From positions 4,340,001-4,404,000 of the forward strand of contig WLWP01000001.1 of NCBI GenBank assembly GCA_012103505.1: DNA of 64,000 nt, written 5' to 3'. A program made the position numbers and the translations under genes. The DNA is from Pseudomonadales bacterium. Lineage in GTDB: Bacteria > Pseudomonadota > Gammaproteobacteria > Pseudomonadales > Azotimanducaceae. Shown here piece after piece: positions 40,505 through 49,773 of this stretch. Below the pieces are notes generated by a model, which was given only the letters and a program-made list of their open reading frames with translations, was not told where the DNA came from and ran no database searches. Within the stretch, counting starts at the first letter, position 1, and every line of letters starts with the position of its first letter.

Positions 40505-40702
40505 TTATCTAAAACCTAGTATGTGCCTCGATAAGGGTGTGTGGTGTCTTACATCAATTGTGTGATCTGGGTCCGGGTACGAAACTAATACGACGGCATA
40601 CTGACGTTTGTACAAAGGTTTTTGTGATCAACGTTCGATGTCTTATTGTTCGATATATTCATTTTCGAAGCCCTACCATTCGGTCTGCGGAGCGGTCTGC
40701 CG

Positions 40703-42583
40703 ATGTTCGAGGTAGTAGAACAACCCGTTTTTGTTTGCGTCCACGAGCAGGCTTCGATAGTCGCGCCGGTTTCGGTCGCGCGAGACGTGGCCTTGATGAC
40801 TTGGTCGCAGCTTCAGGCTGAGCCGGGAGCCCGGTTGTTGGACACCGCGGTTATCGAGGTCGCGGTAGATGAAAACGTCGCGGAGATGCGACGACGTTGC
40901 CCTCACGCACTGTTCCTTAGTTCAGACCCCCAGCTGCAGGACGAAGTGGATTTCGTTTTCTCCAATGACGTTGAAAAAGCGCTCATTCCACAGGTACTGG
41001 ACCATGCACTCAGTTATTGGCGTCGTAATCGGAAGATCCAAGATCTAGGTCACGATGTCGCCATGCGCCGACAACGGATGCATCAACTCAACGAAATTTC
41101 AATGGCGTTGACGGGACAAATGTCCCAACAAGACCTTTTAAGGACGATCCTGTCGGAAGCCCGCCGAATTGCTCATTGCGAAGCGGGTTCCTTGTTCTTG
41201 ATCGAACAAGGTGAAGATGACGGAGACGCGCTCGTATTCAAACTCGCACAGAACGACATGGTTGAGTTCCCCTTCGTCGAAACACGACTTGAGCTGTCAA
41301 GCGGCTCAATTGCCGGTTACGTCGCAGTCACAGGTAAAGAACTCAATATAAAAGATGTTTATCGTCTGAGTGATCAATTGCCTTATCACTTTAATCGCAG
41401 CTTCGACGAGAAGAATGGCTACCGAACGCAGTCGGTTTTGACGCTGCCGATGCGCGACTATCGCGAACGCGTGGTCGGAGTTTTACAGTTTCTAAATCAG
41501 GTTAATCCAGAGGACGGCGTCGTCGTTCCATTTGAGGAAGAAACCGCGGAGATATTGCGTGCGATCGCGAGCCAGGCAGCCATGTCTGTGCAGAAAAACG
41601 CACTGATAGAAGACATAAACCAGTTGTTTGAGAGCTTCGTACAGGCAAGCGTAAAAACGATTGAGCAACGAGATCCCTCCACGAGCGGTCACTCCTTTAG
41701 GGTAGCAGAGACCACAGTGGATCTGCTCCAGGCGTTACCGCAATCGGGCAATCCTCGTTTTACTGGCTTGACGTTTACGCCAGAGCATATCCGAGAAGTG
41801 CGTTATGCAGCCTTGCTACATGATTTTGGCAAGATCGGTGTTCCTGAAGCGGTTTTAATCAAAGCAAACAAACTGACGGACGAACGGTTAGAAGTCATAC
41901 GGTATCGCATAGAGCTGCAGAAAGAGAGACTTCGACGACGTGCTGTGGAGCAGGAGCTGGAACTGTTGCACCACCAAGCCATCGACCAAGAAGTTGCTCG
42001 CCGGCGGGTACACCGACAGCTCGAAAAACAGCTGTCGATTCTCGATCAATACTTTGACTGGGTAGCGGCTGCGAATAATCCCAATGTGTTGGACGCAGGC
42101 AGTTATAGCCATCTTGACGAGATACGCGATTACGCATTTCGCGAGCTGGATGGCACCGTCGGCGGCGTGATAACTGACCAGGATGTGCTCGCTCTTTCCG
42201 TTCGACGTGGCAGTCTGACCCCTGAGGAGCGGCGCAAAATCCAAGCGCACGTTGTTTTCACAACAGATTTTTTATCCGTACTACCTTGGCCCCCCGAATT
42301 AGCCCAAGTTCCAGCCATTGCTGGCGCGCATCATGAGCGTATTGATGGTAGCGGCTATCCCCATGGGCTTGTTGGCGAACAGATACCGTTAGCGAGCCGA
42401 GTAATGGCGGTATGTGATGTCTTTGATGCGCTGACTGCAATGGATAGACCTTACAAACCGTCGATGTCCGATGATGTGGCCTACTCGATCCTTGAAGACG
42501 AAGGACGACGCGGTCTTCTGGACAAAGAGATGGTGCAGATTTTCATCGACAGTCGTGCCACCAGAGTGCGCAAAGTCGTCTAG
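40703..42583 (+). CDS. GAF and HD-GYP domain phosphohydrolase
   Basis: Likely cyclic-di-GMP phosphodiesterase, about 626 residues. The N-terminal 120 residues resemble a receiver-like fold without clear acidic pocket. A GAF domain follows (IAHCEAGSLFLIE to VGVLQFLNQ), then HD-GYP: GHSFRVAE, LLHDFGKIGVPE (about residue 372) and AHHERIDGSGYPHGL (about 542). A charged, helical insertion of roughly 110 residues separates HD from HHExxDG. ATG 40703 is preferred to the TTG at 40646. Confidence 0.85.
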   Translation: MFEVVEQPVFVCVHEQASIVAPVSVARDVALMTWSQLQAEPGARLLDTAVIEVAVDENVAEMRRRCPHALFLSSDPQLQDEVDFVFSNDVEKALIPQVLDHALSYWRRNRKIQDLGHDVAMRRQRMHQLNEISMALTGQMSQQDLLRTILSEARRIAHCEAGSLFLIEQGEDDGDALVFKLAQNDMVEFPFVETRLELSSGSIAGYVAVTGKELNIKDVYRLSDQLPYHFNRSFDEKNGYRTQSVLTLPMRDYRERVVGVLQFLNQVNPEDGVVVPFEEETAEILRAIASQAAMSVQKNALIEDINQLFESFVQASVKTIEQRDPSTSGHSFRVAETTVDLLQALPQSGNPRFTGLTFTPEHIREVRYAALLHDFGKIGVPEAVLIKANKLTDERLEVIRYRIELQKERLRRRAVEQELELLHHQAIDQEVARRRVHRQLEKQLSILDQYFDWVAAANNPNVLDAGSYSHLDEIRDYAFRELDGTVGGVITDQDVLALSVRRGSLTPEERRKIQAHVVFTTDFLSVLPWPPELAQVPAIAGAHHERIDGSGYPHGLVGEQIPLASRVMAVCDVFDALTAMDRPYKPSMSDDVAYSILEDEGRRGLLDKEMVQIFIDSRATRVRKVV

Positions 42584-42585
42584 CT

Positions 42586-43152
42586 CTATTCGAACGGGTT
42601 GACAGCCACACGGCGTTGCTCGCCACGCCGGTTCTCTTCAAACACTACACCAGTTTCCGTGATGTCATGGATCTTAAGTCCCTTGAAACTGTCGCCGATC
42701 TCAACGCGTTGACCATCGATGACAATTGCGCGAAGGCCCTTCACGTCAGTGTAAATGTGACTGGTAAAACTAAACCCGTCATACAAGACTCGTTCAGTTT
42801 CGCTCAGTGCATCGACCAATATCGTCTCAACCGGTTTTGGTTGGGTTACCGGTTCTGGTATTGATTCATCCGGTGGTTCTGTTGGGACCGCAGACACAGA
42901 CACAGGCTCTTTGGAGGAAGTTTCTGGCCTTGGTTGTTGCTCGACGGGTGCTGCGATTTCGGTTTTTGCTTCTGTCGGGGTGTCTTCGTCGTACCAATAG
43001 GTAGCAAAGAATATGACGTTAATGATCAACGCGATTGTGAGTGCTGCGTGCACGAACAAGCGGGGTTTGCGCGAAACCTGTTGGCTCAGCGCAATGGTGT
43101 CGCGGCTCTGCTCTGCCTGACTTTTTTTAAGTGCATCCAAGATATACGACAT
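42586..43152 (-). CDS. gspB: GspB-like general secretion protein
   Basis: A 188-residue bitopic protein. MSYILDALKKSQAEQSRD is the usual N-terminus of GspB/ExeB; one membrane segment follows (VHAALTIALIINVIFFATYW), then a Pro/Glu-rich periplasmic linker and a C-terminal T2SSB domain (FTSHIYTDVKGLRAIVIDGQRVEIGDSFKGLKI-like). It forms a pair with gspA, two bases away. Known ExeA-ExeB complexes help insert the type II secretin through peptidoglycan. Confidence 0.9.
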   Translation of the reverse strand: MSYILDALKKSQAEQSRDTIALSQQVSRKPRLFVHAALTIALIINVIFFATYWYDEDTPTEAKTEIAAPVEQQPRPETSSKEPVSVSAVPTEPPDESIPEPVTQPKPVETILVDALSETERVLYDGFSFTSHIYTDVKGLRAIVIDGQRVEIGDSFKGLKIHDITETGVVFEENRRGEQRRVAVNPFE

Positions 43153-43154
43153 GT

Positions 43155-44843
43155 CTAACCGTCTAGCTTAGGTGCTGGTAGCTGGAGTCGATCAGCGAGC
43201 CGAATCCACGTTAACGGTCCAACGACACCGTCGGCCACCAAGTCTTCCTGTTCTTGGAAGCGTCTCACCACCTGCAACAATTCCTCATCGAAACGATCAC
43301 TACTTCCTAGGGAAAGATCAGGTTGTAGGAGGTTGAGCTTTTCGCGTAACCATGCAACAGTCGTGTGTTGATCGCCTTGTTTGAGGCTGCCGCGATAACT
43401 TGGCGGGGTCTGCCAAAGGAGTATATACACACCGAACCAGGCATCGCGTAGGTCGCGTGGGCGAATTTCGAAGCTGTCATTGCCAACGAGAAGTGTGTAG
43501 CGATCGCCCTCGCGTTGCACGAGCGCGCCGTAGTAAGGCGATGGCTCATCATCCCAGAGTTCTACGATGACGGGTGCTGCAAGATTGTTGATCTCGGTCC
43601 AACCGCCACTTCGTCGCATGCATTGTAATCCGGCTTTAGGTGCGAAATCACAGGGAACGGGATTGCCATCGACGTTATAGTCAGTTCCCCAACGCTCGAA
43701 GAGCTTGGCGAATGCCATACGCTGCAGTGAGTAGCCCGAAAAATCGGGTCTAGTGATTGGTGAAAGAGTGACTGGAGCTGGCACTCCGGGTTCAGCTACA
43801 GCTGTGGCTTGAGGCTTTTCCTGCAGTTGACTGATTGGTGCTGCGTGCGTAATCGTGGGGCTCTCAGGTTGTGGTGGTTCTGATATCTGCTGAGGTCTGG
43901 TTATTGAACTAGGAGCGGCGTCGGTTGCACCGTCTGGTTTGACTGACGTGAAATTAATTAGCGCCACCACGCCCAAAATGATCAGAACGACGGCCGTCGT
44001 GCTGTACCAGAACGGGTTAAGTTGAAACCGCGCGCTACCGCCTAAAACTTCTTTGGCAGCAAGACGGACATGAGTTGGTGTGACTTGGTAGGCGCTCTCG
44101 ACGTAGGCACCGAGTAGTGCCCGATCTGCAATAATGTTAATTAGCCTTGGCGTTCCCTTGCTGCGACGGAACAACGCCGACATCGCTCGATCGGTAAATA
44201 TATTTGGGTTACCTCCAGCCCGAGTGAGTCTGTGGCGGATGTACTCTAAGCTTTCTTCCTTACCCAAAACCGATAGGTGGTACCTCGCCGTGATCCGTTG
44301 CGACAACTGGCGCAGCTCCGTCCGATCCAGCATCTCTTGCAGTTCCGGTTGTCCAAGCAAGATGATCCGTAAGAGTTTTTTGTCGTTGGTTTCTAAGTTT
44401 GTTAGCAAGCGGATTTGTTCAAGTACCGCCGGGGTCAGATTCTGCGCTTCGTCGATAATCATGACGGTGCTACGCGCCGCGCGATGAGTTTCTAAGAGGT
44501 GACGGTTGAGGATGTCGATGTAGCGCTTCACCGAATCGGGTTCGCCGTCAGGTCGCACGATTCCGAGTTCGTCACACAGCGTTTCGAGCAATTCTTTGAC
44601 GGTTAGTCGCGGGTTAAGTATGAAAGCAACATCGATATCCGCAGGCGTCTTATCGAGAAGGTTGCGGAGGAGGGTCGTTTTACCAGTCCCCACCTCACCC
44701 GTGATCAACACAAACCCACCGTTTGAAAAGCCGTAGAGGAGATGCGCCAAGGCTTCATTGTGAGATGCACTTAGATACAAGAAACTTGGATCTGGCGCTA
44801 TCGAGAATGGCTCTTGATTAAACCCGAAGTGGTCTTGGTACAT
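43155..44843 (-). CDS. gspA: GspA/ExeA-like AAA+ ATPase with peptidoglycan-binding domain
   Basis: A 562-residue protein. The cytoplasmic AAA+ part begins YQDHFGFNQEPFSIAPDPSF, with Walker A GEVGTGKTTLL and Walker B TVMIIDEAQNL. One membrane segment lies near residue 280 (WYSTTAVVLIILGVVALINF). The periplasmic part ends with a peptidoglycan-binding repeat (VVRRFQEQEDLVADGVVGPLTWIRL). It pairs with gspB; the rest of the type II secretion system is not in the window. Confidence 0.92.
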   Translation of the reverse strand: MYQDHFGFNQEPFSIAPDPSFLYLSASHNEALAHLLYGFSNGGFVLITGEVGTGKTTLLRNLLDKTPADIDVAFILNPRLTVKELLETLCDELGIVRPDGEPDSVKRYIDILNRHLLETHRAARSTVMIIDEAQNLTPAVLEQIRLLTNLETNDKKLLRIILLGQPELQEMLDRTELRQLSQRITARYHLSVLGKEESLEYIRHRLTRAGGNPNIFTDRAMSALFRRSKGTPRLINIIADRALLGAYVESAYQVTPTHVRLAAKEVLGGSARFQLNPFWYSTTAVVLIILGVVALINFTSVKPDGATDAAPSSITRPQQISEPPQPESPTITHAAPISQLQEKPQATAVAEPGVPAPVTLSPITRPDFSGYSLQRMAFAKLFERWGTDYNVDGNPVPCDFAPKAGLQCMRRSGGWTEINNLAAPVIVELWDDEPSPYYGALVQREGDRYTLLVGNDSFEIRPRDLRDAWFGVYILLWQTPPSYRGSLKQGDQHTTVAWLREKLNLLQPDLSLGSSDRFDEELLQVVRRFQEQEDLVADGVVGPLTWIRLADRLQLPAPKLDG

Positions 44844-44865
44844 TGCTGGAGTCTTGCGTTCGGAC

Positions 44866-45741
44866 TTAAGAAGTTTTCATAGCGTTAGACACCTGGACAT
44901 CCTTTTCGACCCATATGGACTTGATCCACTGAGCCAGTTCGGAACGGCGATTTTGCGCGACTTCGCCGCGTATCGCAGTGGGGATAGATCGAGGTTTGAT
45001 GTCCATCTTTACTTGAGGACACTTTCCCTGGAGGAATTCCCAGAAGGTTGGCACGCCTTTGGGGTAGATAATCGTGACATCGACTAAACTGCTCAGGTGA
45101 TCATCTAGACCCTCGAGAACATAGTCGAGACCGCCGACCTTCGGGCGTAGGAGGTATTTGAAGTCGCTCTTCTGGCGGCGCCACTTTTCCTCGGTACGAC
45201 GTGTGCCTTCGACAAAGTTCAAAACCGAGGTTGGGTGGCTCTTAAATCGTTCACAAGCCAATAGGGTGTTGTCTCGATCAGCCGTGCGCAGAGAGGGATT
45301 CGCCTTGATCTGTTCTTTCGTTGCGCGTTTAACATATGGAAAGCCAAGGGCTTTCATAGCGAGGCCGATAAAAGGCACCCAGATCAGTTGTTCCTTGGTG
45401 AAGAATTTAAGCGGTGGCAAAGCAGGGTAGAGGTGACACTGCAGCAAGATAATGTCAGTCCAGCTCTGATGGTTTGATATCACGAGATACCACTCGTCCA
45501 ATGACACAGCGTCTTTATCGTGCCAGTTGACGGTAACCTCGGTGAGATTGAAAAGGCGAATCAGTCTTGCGTTGTTTGCACTCCACCACCAAATGATGAG
45601 ATCCATACGCTTGCGCAGTGCGCTTAGCTTCTCGCCCGTGCTCCAGGTGGTTTGGATGAGCCAGAAGGCTAATGGTATCCACACCATTGCGGCGTTCCCG
45701 AGAAGCCAAATGATAGCTGCTACACCTTTGATCACCCGCAT
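44866..45741 (-). CDS. PlsC-type acyltransferase (YihG-like)
   Basis: A 291-residue membrane acyltransferase of the 1-acylglycerol-3-phosphate family. Catalytic motif NHQSWTD (about residue 91) and FVEGTRRTEEKW (about 176) are intact, with GFPYVKR between. An N-terminal membrane anchor is present. It resembles YihG/YihE-region acyltransferases, which set phospholipid acyl composition; the precise substrate is not determined. Confidence 0.88.
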   Translation of the reverse strand: MRVIKGVAAIIWLLGNAAMVWIPLAFWLIQTTWSTGEKLSALRKRMDLIIWWWSANNARLIRLFNLTEVTVNWHDKDAVSLDEWYLVISNHQSWTDIILLQCHLYPALPPLKFFTKEQLIWVPFIGLAMKALGFPYVKRATKEQIKANPSLRTADRDNTLLACERFKSHPTSVLNFVEGTRRTEEKWRRQKSDFKYLLRPKVGGLDYVLEGLDDHLSSLVDVTIIYPKGVPTFWEFLQGKCPQVKMDIKPRSIPTAIRGEVAQNRRSELAQWIKSIWVEKDVQVSNAMKTS

Positions 45742-45830
45742 GCGGAGCTAACCTGAGAAATTGTCGTGGACCTCCATGATACGGATTCTCAGGGCGTGTG
45801 CTATAAACGGCGCATGTAAAAATCGTGTGA

Positions 45831-46889
45831 TTGCCAATTCGTCAGTTGAGAGCAGCGGGTAGCCGAGGTTGGATTGTCATCTGTCTTCTTTTAGGAGTCA
45901 GTGGTTGCAGTAGCTTGAACTTCTATGGGCAAGCGGTTGGAGGTCAATGGCGAATTCTAAGAGACCGGATACCGATCGAAGACGTTCTCAAGGCGGCTGA
46001 TCAACCGTCGGCGACTAAGAGTAAGCTCAAGCTAGTCCAAGGGGTTTTGGCCTTTGCCGATCAGCAGTTGGGGATGCCTGTTGGTAAGAAATACAGCAGT
46101 TATGTGGATCTGCAAAGACGTTATGTCGTTTGGAATGTGTTCGCTGCCGCACCGGAGTCCATACAGGGCGAGCATTGGTGTTATCCGGTCGTCGGTTGTG
46201 CACCCTACCGAGGTTATTTTGATGAGGATGACGCGCATGCGTATGCAGCGTCCCTCCAAGCCGACGGACTTGAAACCTATGTGGGCGGGGTTCCTGCCTA
46301 CTCAACTCTCGGCTGGTTTGATGATCCAGTGTTGTCTACCTTTCTCGATTGGCCAGAGGCCGATCTGGCTGGCCTGCTGTTGCATGAGCTAGCCCATGGG
46401 GTTGTCTGGGTGGATGGTGATGTCGCCTTCAATGAGAGTTTTGCAACCGCAGTTTCAGAAATCGCACTTGCGCAGTATTTTTCTACAGCTGGCAGAGATA
46501 GTGAGTATGAGGCATGGGTTGATCGGCGGGCGTCTTGGCTGCTGATGAAGGAAAAGTTGCTCGAATTGAAAGCCAACCTAGAAGCTGCCTTCCAACAGGG
46601 ATCGTCACTGGAAAGGAAGATCACACTCTATAAGGAATTCAAGGATCAGTACCGACGAGATAAAGATCTGCATGATTCGACTCGATTTGACCAGTTGGTT
46701 TTTGCAGAACTGAACAACGCCTATTTAGTATCACTTGGAGCCTACGAAGATTGGGTGCCTGCTTTCCGATGCTTGTATGCGTTGCATGGTACTTGGGCTG
46801 AGTTCTTTACGGCAGTCGACCAATTGACCGAACTTGAGATCGCAGAGAGGGGAGAAGCTTTGCGAGCTTGTGTAGTTAACCGAGAATGA
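45831..46889 (+). CDS. Lipoprotein aminopeptidase-like (HExxH) protein
   Basis: A 352-residue lipoprotein. The signal ends at a lipobox LLGVSGC. The zinc motif HELAHG (about residue 185) with downstream NESFATAVSE fits a zincin, and the overall pattern resembles the predicted aminopeptidase family PF10023. The start is TTG 45831 with no strong ribosome site; a different start is possible. Its last 14 bases overlap the convergent transporter gene. Confidence 0.75.
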   Translation: MPIRQLRAAGSRGWIVICLLLGVSGCSSLNFYGQAVGGQWRILRDRIPIEDVLKAADQPSATKSKLKLVQGVLAFADQQLGMPVGKKYSSYVDLQRRYVVWNVFAAAPESIQGEHWCYPVVGCAPYRGYFDEDDAHAYAASLQADGLETYVGGVPAYSTLGWFDDPVLSTFLDWPEADLAGLLLHELAHGVVWVDGDVAFNESFATAVSEIALAQYFSTAGRDSEYEAWVDRRASWLLMKEKLLELKANLEAAFQQGSSLERKITLYKEFKDQYRRDKDLHDSTRFDQLVFAELNNAYLVSLGAYEDWVPAFRCLYALHGTWAEFFTAVDQLTELEIAERGEALRACVVNRE

Positions 46890-48252
46890 AGTAAATCATC
46901 ACGCTGATGATCGCAACTCCAAACAAATTCATAGCGAATCCTTCTCGTGCCATAGTCGCGACCGGTAGGCGTCCTGTCGAAAATACGATCAAGTTTGGTG
47001 GTGTTGCGACAGGCAACATAAATGCGCACGACGCGGAGAGCGCTGCTGGAATCATGAATAGTTTCGGGTCAGCGTTGGCGGCGAGCGCAGCGGCAGCCAT
47101 GATTGGCATGAGTAGAGTCGTCGTTGCCGTGTTACTGGTTACCTCAGTTAGGAACGTTACGCTCAGGCATATGGTCGCGATGAGCACTAAGAGATGAAGC
47201 TCGGAGAGATGACTAAGCGATTCGCCGATGACTGTGCTCAGGCCAGAACTCATAAACGCAGATGCGATAGATATACCCGCACCAAACAGAAGCAACATGC
47301 CCCATGGGATCTTGTTTGCAGCCTCCCAATCGAGCAGTTTTCCGCCTTCGCCGTTCGGGATCAGAAAGAGTGTGACAACGCCGAGGAAGGCGACGATTGC
47401 ATCATTTGTATAAGGCACGTCGAGTAAACCAGCCCACCCACCAAACGGTCCAGTGCGGGTTACCCAAGCGAATGCAGTAATGGCGAAAACGATAAACACA
47501 CGGCGCTCGTGGGTACGCCAGTTACCAACGTCAGGCAGATCAACATCGCCCACATAGCTGAGTTTTCGAGTCACCCAAAAACCGGCGATTGGGAACAACA
47601 CGATTGCGATTGGCATCGCCCAACTCATCCAAGTAGCAAACGAAATTGAAGCGCCCGTCACTTCTTCGTAAATACCCATAAAAACGATGTTTGGTGGGGT
47701 GCCGATGGGTGTTCCCATGCCACCGATACTTGCGCCCCAAGCCATGCCGAGTAGTAGCGGTGTTGATAGGTCTGGGTCCTTGGAACTTGTCAGAACCGCG
47801 ATGGCGACAGGGAGCAGCATAATCACCGTAGCCGTATTGGAGATCCACATACTCAAGACAGCACTGGCAGCCATAAAACCAAAGACCAAACGACGCGAGC
47901 TTGTACCACCGAAGGCACGGACCATGGTCAGAGCAATCCTGCGATGGGCGCCGCAATTTTCGAGAGCAGTCGCGAGCAGGAAGCCACCGAGTAGAAGGAG
48001 TACTAACGGATGCCCATATGCTGCACCTAGTTGTTGCGGGGTAAGCACGCCAAACATTGGTAAAAGCGCTAGGGGGACGAGCGACGTCACCGGGATCGGG
48101 ATGGGTTCGAAGATCCACCACACGACTGTTAAGAGCGTGATTCCTAGCGTAATTGCTGCTGTGGTCTCACCACCACCAGAAAACCACATGAGAGCAGTAG
48201 CCATACATGCGACAATGGGACCGAGGACAAGAGCTATAGATTTCGTCTGCAT
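46876..48252 (-). CDS. DASS/SLC13-family sodium:dicarboxylate-type symporter
   Basis: A 458-residue transporter with about 11-12 membrane segments. The two SNT motifs that bind sodium and carboxylate are present as MWISNTATVIMLLP and EVTSNTATTTLLMP. FEPIPIPVTSLVPLALLP near the N-terminus is characteristic. The substrate is probably a C4 dicarboxylate or related anion, not settled by sequence. Confidence 0.9.
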   Translation of the reverse strand: MQTKSIALVLGPIVACMATALMWFSGGGETTAAITLGITLLTVVWWIFEPIPIPVTSLVPLALLPMFGVLTPQQLGAAYGHPLVLLLLGGFLLATALENCGAHRRIALTMVRAFGGTSSRRLVFGFMAASAVLSMWISNTATVIMLLPVAIAVLTSSKDPDLSTPLLLGMAWGASIGGMGTPIGTPPNIVFMGIYEEVTGASISFATWMSWAMPIAIVLFPIAGFWVTRKLSYVGDVDLPDVGNWRTHERRVFIVFAITAFAWVTRTGPFGGWAGLLDVPYTNDAIVAFLGVVTLFLIPNGEGGKLLDWEAANKIPWGMLLLFGAGISIASAFMSSGLSTVIGESLSHLSELHLLVLIATICLSVTFLTEVTSNTATTTLLMPIMAAAALAANADPKLFMIPAALSASCAFMLPVATPPNLIVFSTGRLPVATMAREGFAMNLFGVAIISVMIYFILG

Positions 48253-48349
48253 AACTTGAGGTTAACTGACCGAGCGAGAGGTTGCCATTCTGACGGAGTT
48301 GGTCGGCTGTTGAGTAAGCTTTTGGGATTCGCACGTTAGAGCAACAAGC

Positions 48350-49762
48350 ATGAACACGTTTTATTGGTATGACCTAGAAACCTCCGGTATCGATCCTAAG
48401 TGGGATCGTATTGTGCAGTTTGCTGGGGTGCGAACAGATGAGGATCTAAACGTTGTAGGGGATGAGTACAGTACCTATGTACGACTACCAGATGATGTCT
48501 TGCCCAATCCAGACGCGAGCTTGGTGACCGGTATTACGCCGCAACTGACTCACTACAAAGGCATCTCTGAAACGACTGCACTGCTCGAGATAAACCGGAT
48601 TTTTAGTGAACCGAATACGTGCGTAGTTGGGTACAACAGTCTCAGGTTTGACGATGAGTTCATTCGCTATGGATTTTATCGGAACATGCTAGACCCCTAT
48701 GCGAGGGAGTGGCGCGATGGTAACTCGCGGTGGGATTTGTTGGGCTTAGTTCGGGCCACAGGAGGGATCCGGCGCGAAGGCATTTCTTGGCCAGAAGACG
48801 AAGATGGTCTGCCTGTGTACAAACTCGAGGAACTCACCAAGGCAAACGGCATTGAACATGGCCACGCGCACGATGCGATGTCAGATGTGCACGCGACGGT
48901 TTCTATGGCTAGGCTGATAAAGCAACAACAACCTAAGCTGTTCGATTACTACTTTAACCTGCGCCAGAAAAAGAAGGTTCGTAGTTTGCTTGAACCCTAT
49001 GGTGCACAGCTTTGCATACATGTGTCAGGGATCTATCCGAGGGTACGATCGGGGGTGGCACCCATTATCTCTATCGGCCGGCACCCGACAAACAGTAATA
49101 GCGTGCTAGTTGTTGATCTCGCTCAGGACATAGAACCGTTACTGAGTATGAGCGCGGAAGAAATAGGCTCGCAATTGTTCCAGCCAGGTGCCGTACAAAG
49201 GCCTCCTTTGAAGGAGCTGCGTGTGAATCGCTGTCCATTCGTAGCACCGGTCGAGGTCTTGTCTGATGAGAATCAAAAACGTCTGGAAATCGATCTCAAG
49301 TTAGCTAAAGAGCGCGCGCGACGGTTAAAGCAACCCGGCGTTGCCGATAAGTTGCAACGGGCCTATCTCAATACAAGGCATCCTGTGAACGACGATGTAG
49401 ATGCGAGTCTTTATGAAGGGTTTTTACAGGACAGCGACCGCTCACGCTGTCAATCTCTGCATGAAGCGCTCAACAAAGGTCAATGGCAGGATATGGATTA
49501 CGACGACAAACGGTTGCCGCTCCTAGCGAGTAGAATGAAGGCACGGTCGTTCACTAGCTTGTTGGAGCCTGAAGAATTTGGCCCCTGGCGTGATTTTGTG
49601 ACAGAAAAGTTAGCTGGCGATGGCGCTTGGATGAATCTACAAAAATTCGATGCGCGTCTAGAAGAGCTCCTCAGCAATGAAAACGTTGATCCTGACAAGT
49701 TTCAAGTAGTCAGTCAGTTGGCTGAGCATTCCGCTGATTTACGCCTTCGGTATCACTTGTAG
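48350..49762 (+). CDS. sbcB: SbcB, exodeoxyribonuclease I
   Basis: 3'-5' exonuclease on single-stranded DNA used in recombination and mismatch repair. It has 470 residues. The DEDDh exonuclease motifs are FYWYDLETSG, YNSLRFDDEFIRYGFYRN and HAHDAMSDVHATV. The SH3-like and C-terminal helical regions follow (NRCPFVAPVEVL, about residue 295). Confidence 0.96.
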   Translation: MNTFYWYDLETSGIDPKWDRIVQFAGVRTDEDLNVVGDEYSTYVRLPDDVLPNPDASLVTGITPQLTHYKGISETTALLEINRIFSEPNTCVVGYNSLRFDDEFIRYGFYRNMLDPYAREWRDGNSRWDLLGLVRATGGIRREGISWPEDEDGLPVYKLEELTKANGIEHGHAHDAMSDVHATVSMARLIKQQQPKLFDYYFNLRQKKKVRSLLEPYGAQLCIHVSGIYPRVRSGVAPIISIGRHPTNSNSVLVVDLAQDIEPLLSMSAEEIGSQLFQPGAVQRPPLKELRVNRCPFVAPVEVLSDENQKRLEIDLKLAKERARRLKQPGVADKLQRAYLNTRHPVNDDVDASLYEGFLQDSDRSRCQSLHEALNKGQWQDMDYDDKRLPLLASRMKARSFTSLLEPEEFGPWRDFVTEKLAGDGAWMNLQKFDARLEELLSNENVDPDKFQVVSQLAEHSADLRLRYHL

Positions 49763-49773
49763 GATTTACAGCC

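Noticed and set aside
47540-48121. 193-aa minus-strand ORF inside the DASS transporter
   Set aside because: Alternative frame of a clear transporter gene.
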